Positions 36,693-46,838 are shown, counted from the first letter of the stretch. The stretch is DNA of 64,000 nt from an uncultured Sphingomonadaceae bacterium (GCA_947489315.1 CANLCX010000001.1:933501-997500), one strand, 5' to 3'. Program-made: numbers and translations. Notes: generated by a model from the letters alone, not told the origin.

Positions 36693-36780
36693 AAACAAAA
36701 ACCTCGCGCGTCTTACTTCATATCGGGCCAGTCAGCGGATGACTGACGGTCTGCAGGGAATGAAAAGACAGGGGATGAAT

Positions 36781-39700
36781 ATGCAATCTCGTTCGTTTAA
36801 ACTGCTCCAGGCAGCGATGCTAACCGGCGCCGCCAATATCGCAATTGTCGGATCGGCACAGGCCCAAGAACAGGTCATGTCCTTTAACATGCCGGATCAG
36901 TCCTTGTCCGCCGCCTTGAAAAGCTATGCGCTCAAGACAGGGAAAAACTTGGTCTACCCACCGAAAATGGTTGCGAACAAACGGGCCAGTGCGGTCTCAG
37001 GCCAGCTCACCCCAACGCAGGCGTTACGCTTGTTGTTGAGAGGTACTTCCATTTCTTTCCGTGAGATACAGCCTAATGTCTTAGCCCTTAGCGTTGGCAA
37101 CACATCGCGTCGCCGCCAAAATGCTACAACGCCAGCGGCTGCTCCAGCTATTGTTCAAAGTGCTTCTACAGCAGCGGTCGTGCAAGATAGCCCTTCATCT
37201 GACGATGGTCCTACAGGCGTGGTGTCCGGTACCGTGGTGAATACAAGTACCGGTGTTGCGCTGCGCGGCGCATTAGTGCGCATAGATGGAACCAATCTTG
37301 AAACGGTCACCGACGATCGCGGGCAATATTATTTTCCCGCCGTTCCACGTGGGCAGCAAATTGTGCGCGTGGAATATCTGGGTGAGCAGGTAAAGACTGT
37401 CGCCGTGTCGGTGTCCCCCGGATCTCGCCAGCAGGCGAATGTGCAGCTAGGCGAGGCCAATCAGGATATCGTGGTTTTTGGCTATCGCAGCAGCATACAG
37501 CAGGCTTTGAATAAGCAGAAAAATGCGGATAATAGTGCAACGATTGTGTCGTCGGATTTGTTGGGTGGATTCCCGGCTGAGACCGTTTCGGAAGCCTTGC
37601 GGCGGGTTCCCGGTGTAGCGTTCGGTCGAGATGCTGAAACGGGCGAAGGATCTCGTATCACGGTGCGGGGATTTAGCTCGGAAGCTATTAATGTGCAATT
37701 GAATGGCCTAGAGCTGCAAGGGACGAGTTTTGATCGTACCATCGATTTGAGCGGGTTTCTTGCGGACAATATTTCGCAGGTGACTATCCACAAATCTTTG
37801 CTGCCCAGTCATGAATCGACTGGGTCGGGCGGACTGGTTGAAATTGAGACTAAATCAGGCCTCGACTATGGAGACTTTTCTCTCAATCTTAGCGTCGAAG
37901 GCGAGCGGAACTTCAAAAGTCGATTTGGTGATGAATATCAGGTCAACGGAACGATCGCGAAAAAAATAGCACCTAATTTTGGGGTGGCGGCTACGATCCA
38001 ATATCGCAAGACAGATCGAACAAATTACGACGTATCAATTTTCGACATCATACCGCCGGTATTTCCCGATGGCTTTAATAGCATAGGCCGTATACCTGCC
38101 AGCTTCGATTTTCCTTTTGATCCGGAAATCAATCAGCAGCTCATTCAAAGTGCCACCTATACGCGCCGTGAAAGATCGGAAGAGGCCATTGTCGGTTCCA
38201 TAAACTTTGCTTGGGACATATCAGATCATACAAAACTCAGGATGGATCTACAGCGTAATGTACGGGATGTACAAAGCAGCAGTGCAGCAACTGTTGTTGG
38301 CTTTTCAACCTTTAGGACAGAGATGCCTATTCCCGAGCTTGGCGGTGAGCTTCGACAGCGCCAAACACTTCGTTCTCTTTTCCCTCGACAGAGCTTTACG
38401 GAGCGAGACGAGAAGCTAACCTCAGATACTATCAGCTTCCGGGGTGATACAAATGTTGGTCGTTTTGAACTGGCTTATAAGGCTGGTTACGCGCGGTCTC
38501 GAGCAGAAGGCAACAATTCCTCACTGACACTGTTGCAACCCGCTTCGTCTGACATACTGGACTTGATCGATCCCTCGACAATCCTAGTTAATCCCGATGA
38601 TGATGCAGCACAAACACCGCGTGTTGTTGGCGGTGGGTTTGTCTTTGCTGATAATGGTATTCCAATCCCTTCGCTAACAGCCGAAGGATTGCGCAGAGTT
38701 TTGGATCCTTCTTTGTATAATGTGCGCCTAGCCAATATAAATCCGATTGATAACCCAACGACTTCCTATAGCGCAGAGTTCAAGGCGCGTTACAACCCAG
38801 CACCGGATTTCATTGATTATATCGAACTAGGATCAAAATATAACAGAAACACCCGAAAGACTGTCGGTATATCCTCTAATTCACGACAAGTTTTCAGTCA
38901 GACCTTCTCGAGCATTTTCGGTCGGGAAACACCATTATCCACATTCGATGCCGGAGCTTTCGACATTGATGACTTTGGCGGGCTGGGAGCAGACGGTTTT
39001 ACGGTTCCATTTCTCACATCGGATGTATCGAGAAGAATTTTTGATCAATTGCCTGGTTTTGTGACAGATGACCCGGCTACCATGTTCAATGAAGAGCGTT
39101 ATATCCTTCGTGACTTTTCGGCAGCAGATCCGATCTTAGATGGCGCTGGATTGCTTCGGCCAACCAGAACGATTGAAGAAAAATTTGCTGGCTATTTTGA
39201 GACTAAGATCAATGTTGGTCGCTTGGATTTGGTCGCCGGCGTAAGATATGAACGCGAGAGGCGGAACGGAGAACAAATTTCTTTTCCTACTGTGGTATTG
39301 AATCTACCTGGTATCCGCAGAGAACCACGAGAGACATTTGTCGATGCTGGCCTTGTATTTGTTGATAGTACTGCCGGTACAGTAGATACTTGGACACCAA
39401 GCTTTCTGGCAACATATCGGCCGACTTCCAATATAGTTGCAAGGCTCGGCTATTTTCGGTCGACTGTTCACCCGGACATCAGGCTTTTGAACCGCGGACG
39501 AACATTCAGTGTCGATCTGCGTCCGGCTTTTGCCAAAGTAACAATCCTAGAAGCTAATCCAAATTTGAAACCATCAACCACGGATAATATTGATTTTGAT
39601 GTGGCTTATTATTTTGACGATTCACCGGGTTTAGTTCGCGCGTCTCTATTCTATAAAAAGATCAGTAACAATTTTACAAATGTGTTCTTTTCACCGGTTG

Positions 39701-40365
39701 AAAATGGAGATGTAGAGCAGCGGTTCCGGGAGAGATTTGCGCCTTTGGCAGACACGCGACCAGATTTACTTGAGTTGGATCCAAGTACAGAGTTTTTCGT
39801 CAATCGGCCAGAAAATGGAGAAGGCGGGACTATTTGGGGTGCTGAGTTTGAGGTTACCCGACGGCTGAATTTTCTCCCTGGCTTCCTGAGTGACTTTGGC
39901 ATTCTGGCCAATGCAACCTATACCAATGGCGATTTCCCGACGTTAGTTTCAGCTCGTGATGATAATGGTGATGCTATCCAAATCAGTCTTGATCGAGCGC
40001 TCCGAGACCAAGCGCGTTGGGTGTACAATCTATCGCTGGACTACGAGCGTGACGGATTTCAGGGCCGTGTGATTTATACACATCAAGACGCCACCGCTCA
40101 GACCTTTGACGAATTTAACTTGAATACCGTGATCCCGTCATACAGCACGTTGGATGCGCGTTTTTCATACAGCTTTGAACGTTTTGGCGGTCTATTTACT
40201 CTCTTCGTCGAAGGTGACAATCTTCTCCAGGGTTCAAAAGAAGCCGATATTCGTTCGACTACAAGTTCCCAATTTGGCGTCGGTGATGTGGATTTCAATT
40301 ATCCGCAAAGCTTTCAATTTAACGGCGGCCGCACGGTCACCATGGGCCTTCGCGCGAATTTCTGA
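36781..40365 (+). CDS. TonB-dependent outer-membrane receptor with STN signalling domain and carboxypeptidase-like domain
   Basis: 1194 aa from ATG 36781, chosen because AGGGG lies six bases upstream; earlier Met codons (36739, 36760, 36775) have no properly spaced site. Signal peptide to about 28 (G-S-A-Q-A). STN domain about 32-100 (F-N-M-P-D-Q-S-L-S-A-A-L-K). A carboxypeptidase regulatory-like domain about 140-225 (G-A-L-V-R-I-D-G, Y-Y-F-P-A-V-P-R-G). TonB-box-like I-V-V-F-G-Y-R. Plug with F-P-A-E-T-V-S-E-A-L-R-R-V-P-G-V and V-R-G-F, then a beta barrel ending in the aromatic residue. The STN domain plus the upstream FecI/FecR genes imply ligand-induced self-regulation. The ligand is unknown; the large barrel and the adjacent M16 protease suggest a protein, peptide or complex carbohydrate. 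Confidence 0.94.
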   Translation: MQSRSFKLLQAAMLTGAANIAIVGSAQAQEQVMSFNMPDQSLSAALKSYALKTGKNLVYPPKMVANKRASAVSGQLTPTQALRLLLRGTSISFREIQPNVLALSVGNTSRRRQNATTPAAAPAIVQSASTAAVVQDSPSSDDGPTGVVSGTVVNTSTGVALRGALVRIDGTNLETVTDDRGQYYFPAVPRGQQIVRVEYLGEQVKTVAVSVSPGSRQQANVQLGEANQDIVVFGYRSSIQQALNKQKNADNSATIVSSDLLGGFPAETVSEALRRVPGVAFGRDAETGEGSRITVRGFSSEAINVQLNGLELQGTSFDRTIDLSGFLADNISQVTIHKSLLPSHESTGSGGLVEIETKSGLDYGDFSLNLSVEGERNFKSRFGDEYQVNGTIAKKIAPNFGVAATIQYRKTDRTNYDVSIFDIIPPVFPDGFNSIGRIPASFDFPFDPEINQQLIQSATYTRRERSEEAIVGSINFAWDISDHTKLRMDLQRNVRDVQSSSAATVVGFSTFRTEMPIPELGGELRQRQTLRSLFPRQSFTERDEKLTSDTISFRGDTNVGRFELAYKAGYARSRAEGNNSSLTLLQPASSDILDLIDPSTILVNPDDDAAQTPRVVGGGFVFADNGIPIPSLTAEGLRRVLDPSLYNVRLANINPIDNPTTSYSAEFKARYNPAPDFIDYIELGSKYNRNTRKTVGISSNSRQVFSQTFSSIFGRETPLSTFDAGAFDIDDFGGLGADGFTVPFLTSDVSRRIFDQLPGFVTDDPATMFNEERYILRDFSAADPILDGAGLLRPTRTIEEKFAGYFETKINVGRLDLVAGVRYERERRNGEQISFPTVVLNLPGIRREPRETFVDAGLVFVDSTAGTVDTWTPSFLATYRPTSNIVARLGYFRSTVHPDIRLLNRGRTFSVDLRPAFAKVTILEANPNLKPSTTDNIDFDVAYYFDDSPGLVRASLFYKKISNNFTNVFFSPVENGDVEQRFRERFAPLADTRPDLLELDPSTEFFVNRPENGEGGTIWGAEFEVTRRLNFLPGFLSDFGILANATYTNGDFPTLVSARDDNGDAIQISLDRALRDQARWVYNLSLDYERDGFQGRVIYTHQDATAQTFDEFNLNTVIPSYSTLDARFSYSFERFGGLFTLFVEGDNLLQGSKEADIRSTTSSQFGVGDVDFNYPQSFQFNGGRTVTMGLRANF

Positions 40366-40383
40366 ATCAACTCGTTCCCCTTA

Positions 40384-40440
40384 TCTGTTTCCTGAGGCCG
40401 CACCCAACCCCAAAACCCCGCATCGGCCTCGGGAAACAGA
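40384..40440 (+). terminator. 17-bp stem-loop between the receptor and M16 protease genes
   Basis: TCTGTTTCCTGAGGCCG (40384-40400) pairs with CGGCCTCGGGAAACAGA (40424-40440) over all 17 positions with a single G-U wobble and a 23-base C/A-rich loop. It begins 18 bases after the receptor stop. There is no T-run after it, so it is not a textbook rho-independent terminator; it may be a transcript-end stabiliser, a rho-associated terminator, or a processing site that sets the receptor-to-protease expression ratio. Confidence 0.6.
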
Positions 40441-40551
40441 ACCGCGAATATCAAGCCATTTATTGAGGGATTGGCGTTCTGATGCGTCTTATATACTAAT
40501 AGCTTTTGACAAGATCAGATAGATTCCCCCTGATTCTCTGGAGACTTTGTA

Positions 40552-43461
40552 ATGCGACAGATACCCTGGTTGCGACTTCCCTCTGCGCTGTTTGCAGCCC
40601 TTCTATTTGCGGTCGTTCCGGCGTTGGCGAATAGCGAAGACACTAAAGGTGGCTTTGCGCATGATCAGAGCGACCTGACACCAGATTCCCGGGTCATTTA
40701 TGGCACGCTTGAAAACGGGCTGCGCTATGCGGTGATGAAGAACAGCACGCCAAGCGGCGTTGCGGCGCTGCGGATGCGAATCGCTACGGGGTCTTTGAAT
40801 GAAACCGAGAAGCAGCAAGGCATTGCCCATTTTCTCGAACATATGGCGTTTAACGGATCCAAAAATGTCGCTGAAGGGGAAATGATTAAACGGCTGGAGC
40901 GATACGGGCTTGCGTTTGGTGCCGATACCAATGCCAGTACGGGTTTTAGTCAGACGACCTACAAGCTCAACCTGCCGACGGTTGGTGAAGAGATTTTGAA
41001 CGAAGCCTTTTTCCTGATGCGCGAAACGGCTCAAAATCTGACGCTGGACAAAGATGCTATTGAACGGGAGCGGGGCGTTATCGCATCCGAAAAACGCAGC
41101 CGCGATTCCGTCAACTTTCGGGCGCTTGTCGCCAATATGGGTTTCTTGACCGAAGGTAGCGGCCTGGTCGATCGTTTGCCTATCGGGATAGATGAAACCA
41201 TCGCCACTATGCCGCGTTCAGAATTCGTCAAATATTATCGCGCTTATTACCGGCCAGAAAACACCTTCATCGCTTTTATCGGAGATGTGGATACCGACCT
41301 GGCTGTCAAAAAAATCGAAGCCTATTTCGGCAATTGGAAACCATCTTCCGCGCCCGTGCCTGCAAAGGAAATCCCGCCGGTTAATATCGTTCCGGGCAAG
41401 GTCGGCTATCATCACAATGATGCAATATTGACCTTTGTTTCGTTGGGCGTGCTGCATCCTTATGAAAAGCGTCCAGATAATCTGGCGCGGCGCAAAGAAG
41501 GTTTCCTGCGCGCTCTGGGCGCACAGATTGTCAATCGCCGGCTGGATCGCAAAGTCGATGCTGGCGATGCGCCCTATCTTGATGCATCGATCAGCCGCTA
41601 TGCGCCGGAAGACACGGTGGACGCGTGGATTATCCGGATGCGCAGCAATCCGGAAAACTGGCGAGAAGCGCTTGCCGGTGGAGATCAGGAAATCCGGCGC
41701 GCTTTTACCTACGGCTTTTCACAGGCCGAACTGGATGAAGCGCTCGCGCGCTGGCGCAAGAGATTGCAGGTCGCGGTGGAACGCAAGAGCACGCGCAAGA
41801 CCTATGCGAATTTGGAATATAACTATGCCAAAGAGCTAGTAGATAGATTTGCCAAAGAGCGCGTTTTTACAGCACCTGAGGCTGATTTGGCGCGGTTTGA
41901 AAAATTTGCGGCTGAAATATCGCTGACCGATGTTGAGCGGGTATTTCGTGAACGCTGGACCGGTATCGAAAAGCCGATTGTCTATCTCGCGACAAGCGAA
42001 AAGCTCGATGACCCAAAAGCCGAAATTCGCTCTGCGCTTGTCGCGTCGCGCAAAATCGCGGTTTCGCCGATGGAAAGCGAGCAGGCGCAGAAATTTGCTC
42101 ATACTAATTTTGGCAAACCCGGTTTGGTGGTGAAGGAAACCTATTTGCCAGATGCCGATGCCTATAGCGTGACATTTGCGAATAATGTCCGGCTCAATTT
42201 TAAACAGACCGATTTTGATGCCGATACGATAGGTATCCGCGTGCGGATTGGCAGCGGGTTCCTCTCCATGCCGCAGAAGGACGAGAGCTTACGGCGGCTG
42301 GCTGAAAATTTGCTCAATGGCAGCGGTGTTGAAGGGCACAGCGCGGACGAGCTGCGGACACTCTTTGCCGGCAAACGTGTCGGGACCAGAGTGCGGCTGC
42401 GCCCGGACAATGACGCGTTGGAGATTATTGGCGGGACCAGCCCGGAAAATCTGCCTGAGCAACTCAATTTAATGACCGCGCACGTTACGGCCCCGGCCTA
42501 TCGAGAACAAACCGTCCGGCGCTATCACGACAAGATGAAAGCATGGTATCCTACCCATGATGCAACGCCGATGACCGTGGCGGAAAAAGAATTGCCGCGC
42601 ATGGTCCGGTCCGGCGATCGTCGCTATGGTTATGATGATCTGGACAGCTTTCTGGCGCCAGAAATTCAGGATGTGCGCAACTGGATGGGGCCGCAACTGG
42701 AAAATGGATTGATCGAAATCACGATAGTTGGCGATGTTGATCGCGCCACAGCAATTGCTGAAGTTGCACGCACATTTGGCGCGCTGCGCAAAAGGGCGGA
42801 CAGCAAGGATGACTATATCGACATGCGGCAGCTGGATTTTCCCGCGTCTCCAGTCGAGCCGTTCACCTATTATCATCAGGGCAATCCTGATCAGGCGGTG
42901 GTTCGGGTCTATTGGCCCGCCCTTGATGCTTCCGACCCCAGTAATATTTTCAAAATGCAGGTTCTACGCAGCATATTCCGTAACCGGTTGACCACCGTGC
43001 TCCGGGAAGAAATGGGAGCAACCTATTCCCCGGGCGCTGGCATTTTCGCCAACGACCTGTTTGACGATTATGGCTATATATTTGCGAATGTCACCGCAGC
43101 GCCCGAAAAAGTCGAGGATGTTCGTCAGGCTGTTCTGACGGTCGGCGAGGATCTGGCTGAAGGAACCATCGATCAGGATATATTTGGACGAGCGTTAAAA
43201 CCTATTGTTGATGATATTGATAGCACCTTGGAGAATAACGGCTATTGGATGTCTGTCTTGGGCGATGCTCAGACAGAGGGCCATGGGATCGCCCGGCATC
43301 GACTACGTGAGACGGTTCTAACGACGATGACGGTCGAAGATATAAAAGCCCTTGCAGCGCAAATTTTCATCGAGGCAAACGCGGTTGCAGCATATGTTAT
43401 GCCGTCTAAGAAAGATGAGGGCGTTACCGAAATCGTGGAGGCAGTGGTATCAGACCAATAA
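40552..43461 (+). CDS. periplasmic M16-family zinc metalloprotease (insulinase/pitrilysin type)
   Basis: 969 aa with a signal peptide (cleavage probably after A-L-A near 26). The inverted zinc motif H-F-L-E-H is at 93-97 and the third ligand glutamate is in the E-R-G-V-I-A-S-E block around 173-180. The protein contains two M16 halves (N-terminal active, residues about 45-480; C-terminal about 520-960 without the motif), the usual clam-shell peptidase arrangement that degrades oligopeptides or small proteins inside a closed chamber. It follows the TonB receptor by 186 bp on the same strand, reminiscent of the FusA-FusC (receptor plus M16 protease) ferredoxin uptake pair of Pectobacterium. The start has GGAG twelve bases upstream. 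Confidence 0.93.
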   Translation: MRQIPWLRLPSALFAALLFAVVPALANSEDTKGGFAHDQSDLTPDSRVIYGTLENGLRYAVMKNSTPSGVAALRMRIATGSLNETEKQQGIAHFLEHMAFNGSKNVAEGEMIKRLERYGLAFGADTNASTGFSQTTYKLNLPTVGEEILNEAFFLMRETAQNLTLDKDAIERERGVIASEKRSRDSVNFRALVANMGFLTEGSGLVDRLPIGIDETIATMPRSEFVKYYRAYYRPENTFIAFIGDVDTDLAVKKIEAYFGNWKPSSAPVPAKEIPPVNIVPGKVGYHHNDAILTFVSLGVLHPYEKRPDNLARRKEGFLRALGAQIVNRRLDRKVDAGDAPYLDASISRYAPEDTVDAWIIRMRSNPENWREALAGGDQEIRRAFTYGFSQAELDEALARWRKRLQVAVERKSTRKTYANLEYNYAKELVDRFAKERVFTAPEADLARFEKFAAEISLTDVERVFRERWTGIEKPIVYLATSEKLDDPKAEIRSALVASRKIAVSPMESEQAQKFAHTNFGKPGLVVKETYLPDADAYSVTFANNVRLNFKQTDFDADTIGIRVRIGSGFLSMPQKDESLRRLAENLLNGSGVEGHSADELRTLFAGKRVGTRVRLRPDNDALEIIGGTSPENLPEQLNLMTAHVTAPAYREQTVRRYHDKMKAWYPTHDATPMTVAEKELPRMVRSGDRRYGYDDLDSFLAPEIQDVRNWMGPQLENGLIEITIVGDVDRATAIAEVARTFGALRKRADSKDDYIDMRQLDFPASPVEPFTYYHQGNPDQAVVRVYWPALDASDPSNIFKMQVLRSIFRNRLTTVLREEMGATYSPGAGIFANDLFDDYGYIFANVTAAPEKVEDVRQAVLTVGEDLAEGTIDQDIFGRALKPIVDDIDSTLENNGYWMSVLGDAQTEGHGIARHRLRETVLTTMTVEDIKALAAQIFIEANAVAAYVMPSKKDEGVTEIVEAVVSDQ

Positions 43462-43541
43462 TCCTATCTGCCGTCGCGAAAGGCAGGCCTGACATGCTCG
43501 TTGATTAAAACATGCCTGGTTTCTCAATCGCAATGCGCCAT

Positions 43542-44813
43542 TCAACATTTCTTTGGTTCAAATTCTATGTTTAGTTGCTTGAGCGACCGGAGTAAAAAAT
43601 GGGGATGGACCGCAAAATCATTCTTGCCTTCCGCGAACCACATATCCTCGAACCTTTCGACCACGGCGGTAAAACCCCAAAAAAGTTCTCGCCGGGCCAG
43701 CGGTGCCCCAAGACAATGATGCACGCCTGAACCAAAGGCCACATGGGAGCCTGGTTTTGATCGATTGAGATCCAGCTTTTCTGGACATTCAAATTGCCCG
43801 TCATCCCGATTGGCTGACGCGAAGCGGATATTGATGAGCGAACCTGCTGGAATTTTCGTGCCTTGAATCTCGGTGTCTGTCGCAACAAATCGCATCAGAC
43901 TTTGCACAGGCGATTCCAGACGAAGCACTTCCTCGATGAAGGTTTTCATATATTTGTCGGGATCGCTTTTGAGTTGATGCCAGACGTCCTTATTCTCAAT
44001 GAATAGCTTCATACCAGCGGACAGCGCATTGGTTGTGGTTTCGCTGCCACCAACAAACGTATCAGCCATCATTTCGGCATGCAGTTCATTATCGGTCAGG
44101 GGACGACCCCATCCTTCAATCTCCGTATTCACGAGCGCGCTCAGTAAGCCGTCATTGGGGTTTTTCCGCAGCTCTTCGAAAATCGGCTGAAAATAGTGCT
44201 GCCCTTCAATTTCGCGGTCAACCATCTGCAATTCGGTTTCTTCATCGAGCATCATGGATATCCGCCGGAAGAAAGCATCGGTCCAACCTTTGATCTTCCA
44301 CATATCTTCGCGCTTCGCGCCCATTTGCTCGCCAATAATATATAGGGGTAGCGGAACGGAAAATTGCTTCACCCAATTACAGTGACCGTCTGCAATAAAG
44401 TCATCAATCAGCTCAAACGCGAGCGTTTCGACAAACGGGTCCATCTCTTTTATCCGGGCAGGCCGGAAGGCTTCGTTAAACATGGCGCGCATTTGCTTGT
44501 GACCTGGGTCATCGCGATTGCCCAGCGTCGGTTCTGGAACCCAGCCTTTTTCTGCGAACCGCGCCGCAATTTTCTTTTGCCGTTCGATATTACCGGTTTT
44601 CATTCGATAGGCAGTGCCTGCGGCCCCACTGCGAAAAGCCTCTGGGTCCATCAGGATAGCGCGGACGTCCTCATATCGCGAGACAACATAGATATCGGTT
44701 CCCGGTTGCTTGTAGACCGGCGCTTCCTCGCGCAGCACCTTATAGGCATCATAAGGGCATTGTTGCGTTTCCGCGTCGAACAAATTAATTCCTGGCTCAG
44801 CATTGGTTGCCAT
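43542..44813 (-). CDS. cytochrome P450 monooxygenase
   Basis: 423 aa soluble bacterial-class P450. The haem thiolate motif F-G-S-G-V-H-H-C-L-G-A-P-L-A lies near 353-366, the I-helix oxygen-activation segment V-G-G-S-E-T-T-T-N near 249-257, and the E-x-x-R pair is in E-E-V-L-R-L near 290-295. ATG 44813 (M-A-T-N-A-E) is used since upstream codons read through the intergenic region into the AhpD-like gene. It lies 17 bp downstream of the AhpD-like gene, same operon. No ferredoxin or reductase gene is in the window, so electrons come from elsewhere. Substrate unknown; hydrophobic terpenoid- or steroid-like compounds are common for such sphingomonad P450s. Confidence 0.95.
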   Translation of the reverse strand: MATNAEPGINLFDAETQQCPYDAYKVLREEAPVYKQPGTDIYVVSRYEDVRAILMDPEAFRSGAAGTAYRMKTGNIERQKKIAARFAEKGWVPEPTLGNRDDPGHKQMRAMFNEAFRPARIKEMDPFVETLAFELIDDFIADGHCNWVKQFSVPLPLYIIGEQMGAKREDMWKIKGWTDAFFRRISMMLDEETELQMVDREIEGQHYFQPIFEELRKNPNDGLLSALVNTEIEGWGRPLTDNELHAEMMADTFVGGSETTTNALSAGMKLFIENKDVWHQLKSDPDKYMKTFIEEVLRLESPVQSLMRFVATDTEIQGTKIPAGSLINIRFASANRDDGQFECPEKLDLNRSKPGSHVAFGSGVHHCLGAPLARRELFWGFTAVVERFEDMWFAEGKNDFAVHPHFLLRSLKQLNIEFEPKKC

Positions 44814-44830
44814 TATTCTGTCTCCCCATA

Positions 44831-45421
44831 TCAACGAACGTGAATGGCTTCCTCGCCCCAAGGCGCGATCGTCTTGTCGGTATCCTGAAAGGCGGTCGGC
44901 AGTTCCTCGACCATTTTCCAAGTTGCGGCGAGTCTTCCGAACCCAACAAAAAAAGCGACTGTCATGCCCAGTTCAACAATTTGAGCTTCGGAAAAATGCT
45001 CCCGCAGCTCGTCATATAGGGCATCATCAATCGCCAAATGATCGGTCGCAAATAATTCTCCGTAGCGGATGGCCACTTTCTCTGTGTCCGTCAGGTTTTC
45101 CGCTTCAGCCGGTTTTTCCAGTGAGCAAACCAGATCTTCATTCAGTCCATCTGCCAGGGCATCGCTATAACGAATGGCCATGCAAGACCGGCACTGATTG
45201 AAGAAAGCAATGCGCAGTCGGACCAGTTCAACCAACCGATCTGGGAGGGAGCGATTCATCTTTAGAGCACCGCCAAAACCCATCAGGCCCAATGCCTGTT
45301 CAGGGCAATGCGCGAAGAAGCGCGTCAGCCCCTGTTCAAGGTCGGTTGCTTCTTCCGGTTTAACCGCTGCGACTATGCGCGGATCCCATTGTTCGGTCGG
45401 CAATTTTTTAATACGGCTCAT
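44831..45421 (-). CDS. carboxymuconolactone decarboxylase/AhpD-like protein
   Basis: 196 aa, all-helical AhpD-like fold. The C-x-x-C motif (N-Q-C-R-S-C-M-A-I-R) near 81-84 followed by R-Y-S-D-A-L is the redox-active site of alkylhydroperoxidase-type members, and T-E-K-V-A-I-R-Y near 115 is a family motif. It may reduce peroxides made during P450 turnover or act on a pathway intermediate. It is the first gene of the minus-strand pair with the P450 and is divergent from the second P450 gene, sharing a 109-bp promoter region that contains a CTCCA/TGGAG inverted repeat at 45441-45459. Confidence 0.85.
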   Translation of the reverse strand: MSRIKKLPTEQWDPRIVAAVKPEEATDLEQGLTRFFAHCPEQALGLMGFGGALKMNRSLPDRLVELVRLRIAFFNQCRSCMAIRYSDALADGLNEDLVCSLEKPAEAENLTDTEKVAIRYGELFATDHLAIDDALYDELREHFSEAQIVELGMTVAFFVGFGRLAATWKMVEELPTAFQDTDKTIAPWGEEAIHVR

Positions 45422-45530
45422 GGTCGCCTCTCCTTATCCTCTCCAATTTACCAATGGAGCTTGATCGGAGAATGCTCTTTTATGGCATGGAAACAACTGA
45501 CGAAATAAACAGATAAGTCAGGAGGAGAGC

Positions 45531-46838
45531 ATGGCCGAAAGAGCAGCATCACCGATGCAATGCCCGCACGCGCCAGAACAGGTGGACCTATTTGGTCCCG
45601 GCGCGCCGGAACAATGGTATGCAGCCTATGATGTGCTGCATCAGCAATCGCCGGTTCTGCGGTTGCCCGGAGAAGGCCTGACAGCCGACAAAGATGCCTA
45701 TATTCTTACCAAGCATGAAGATGTTTCGCTGGTCGTGAAGGATTGGGAGCGTTTCCCGCCTACGCTTTCGTTGCTGGTCAAACAAATTGAAGCGGAAGGA
45801 AAACTCCCTCAGGAAATGCCCGGCCTGGATGCGATGATCATTTCCATATGTTCGCTGCGGCCTACTCCAGAACTGTGGCGCGCGCATCGGCAGGAACTGA
45901 CCGATCCTTGGGTCGGGCCAGGTGCTGGACGGCATGAGGATATGATAACCGGTCATGTTGATCATCTGATCGACCAATGGGTTGACGGCGATGGACTTGA
46001 TTTCGTGAAACAATTCGCCCGTCCCTTACCGCAACGGACCATGGCGTCCGTGCTCGGTTTTCCGATGGAAGATACGGCGCAATTGGAAATCTGGGGCAAT
46101 GCACAGGTATTGGCCTTCGTCCACGGGTGCGGGCATAATAATAAGCTAACCGAAGAACAAACGCGCGAAAAGTCGCGATTGCTTGACGGTTTTGGTAACT
46201 ATGTGCACCAGAAAACAAAAGAAAAGCGCGCCAGTCCGCAGGATGACATGATCTCGTTCCTGACGCAGGTGCACTATAAGGCGCTCGACCGAAAGCTGAC
46301 CGATGACGAGATTAACGGTATTGTTTACGCGATGCTTATTGGCGGTCTCGAAACCACCCAATATGCTCTTGCTGAACAAGCGCAACTTATCTGTGAACGA
46401 CCGGGATTATTTCAAAAGCTGAAACAGGACCGTAGCCTGATCCGCACTTTTATCGAGGAAGCCATGCGGCTGCGATCACCGACGCAAGGCCTGTCGACAC
46501 GCATCACCAGTCAGGATGAGCTGTTTCAGGGCGTGGAAGTACCCGCGGGTTCTACGCTTCATCTCCGTTGGGGAGCCGCCAATATCGATCCGGATGAATT
46601 TGAAGACGCAAAAGATCTTCAATTGGATCGCAAGGCGGTGACCCGGCATCTCGCCTTTTCCGCAGGCCCGCGTGTTTGCCCGGGCGCTGGGTTGTCGCGA
46701 CTAGAGCAGACCATTGCTTGGAACCGGTTGCTCGATCGACTGGACGATATTGCATATGGTGAGGACAATGATTTCCTGCATCAACCCGGGATCATGCTCG
46801 GTACCCTAAAACTCAACCTGACATTCACGAAGGCATAG
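45531..46838 (+). CDS. cytochrome P450 monooxygenase (second)
   Basis: 435 aa. Haem-binding F-S-A-G-P-R-V-C-P-G-A-G near 381-392 and I-helix I-G-G-L-E-T-T-Q near 267-274; the E-x-x-R is in E-E-A-M-R-L near 306-311. A strong AGGAGGAGAG precedes the ATG. The sequence differs clearly from the neighbouring P450 and starts with C-P-H-A-P, a zinc-like N-terminal pattern often seen in this group. First gene of a plus-strand operon with an ABM-like gene (9-base gap) and an SDR. The two P450 operons are divergent and probably serve one oxidative pathway. Confidence 0.95.
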   Translation: MAERAASPMQCPHAPEQVDLFGPGAPEQWYAAYDVLHQQSPVLRLPGEGLTADKDAYILTKHEDVSLVVKDWERFPPTLSLLVKQIEAEGKLPQEMPGLDAMIISICSLRPTPELWRAHRQELTDPWVGPGAGRHEDMITGHVDHLIDQWVDGDGLDFVKQFARPLPQRTMASVLGFPMEDTAQLEIWGNAQVLAFVHGCGHNNKLTEEQTREKSRLLDGFGNYVHQKTKEKRASPQDDMISFLTQVHYKALDRKLTDDEINGIVYAMLIGGLETTQYALAEQAQLICERPGLFQKLKQDRSLIRTFIEEAMRLRSPTQGLSTRITSQDELFQGVEVPAGSTLHLRWGAANIDPDEFEDAKDLQLDRKAVTRHLAFSAGPRVCPGAGLSRLEQTIAWNRLLDRLDDIAYGEDNDFLHQPGIMLGTLKLNLTFTKA

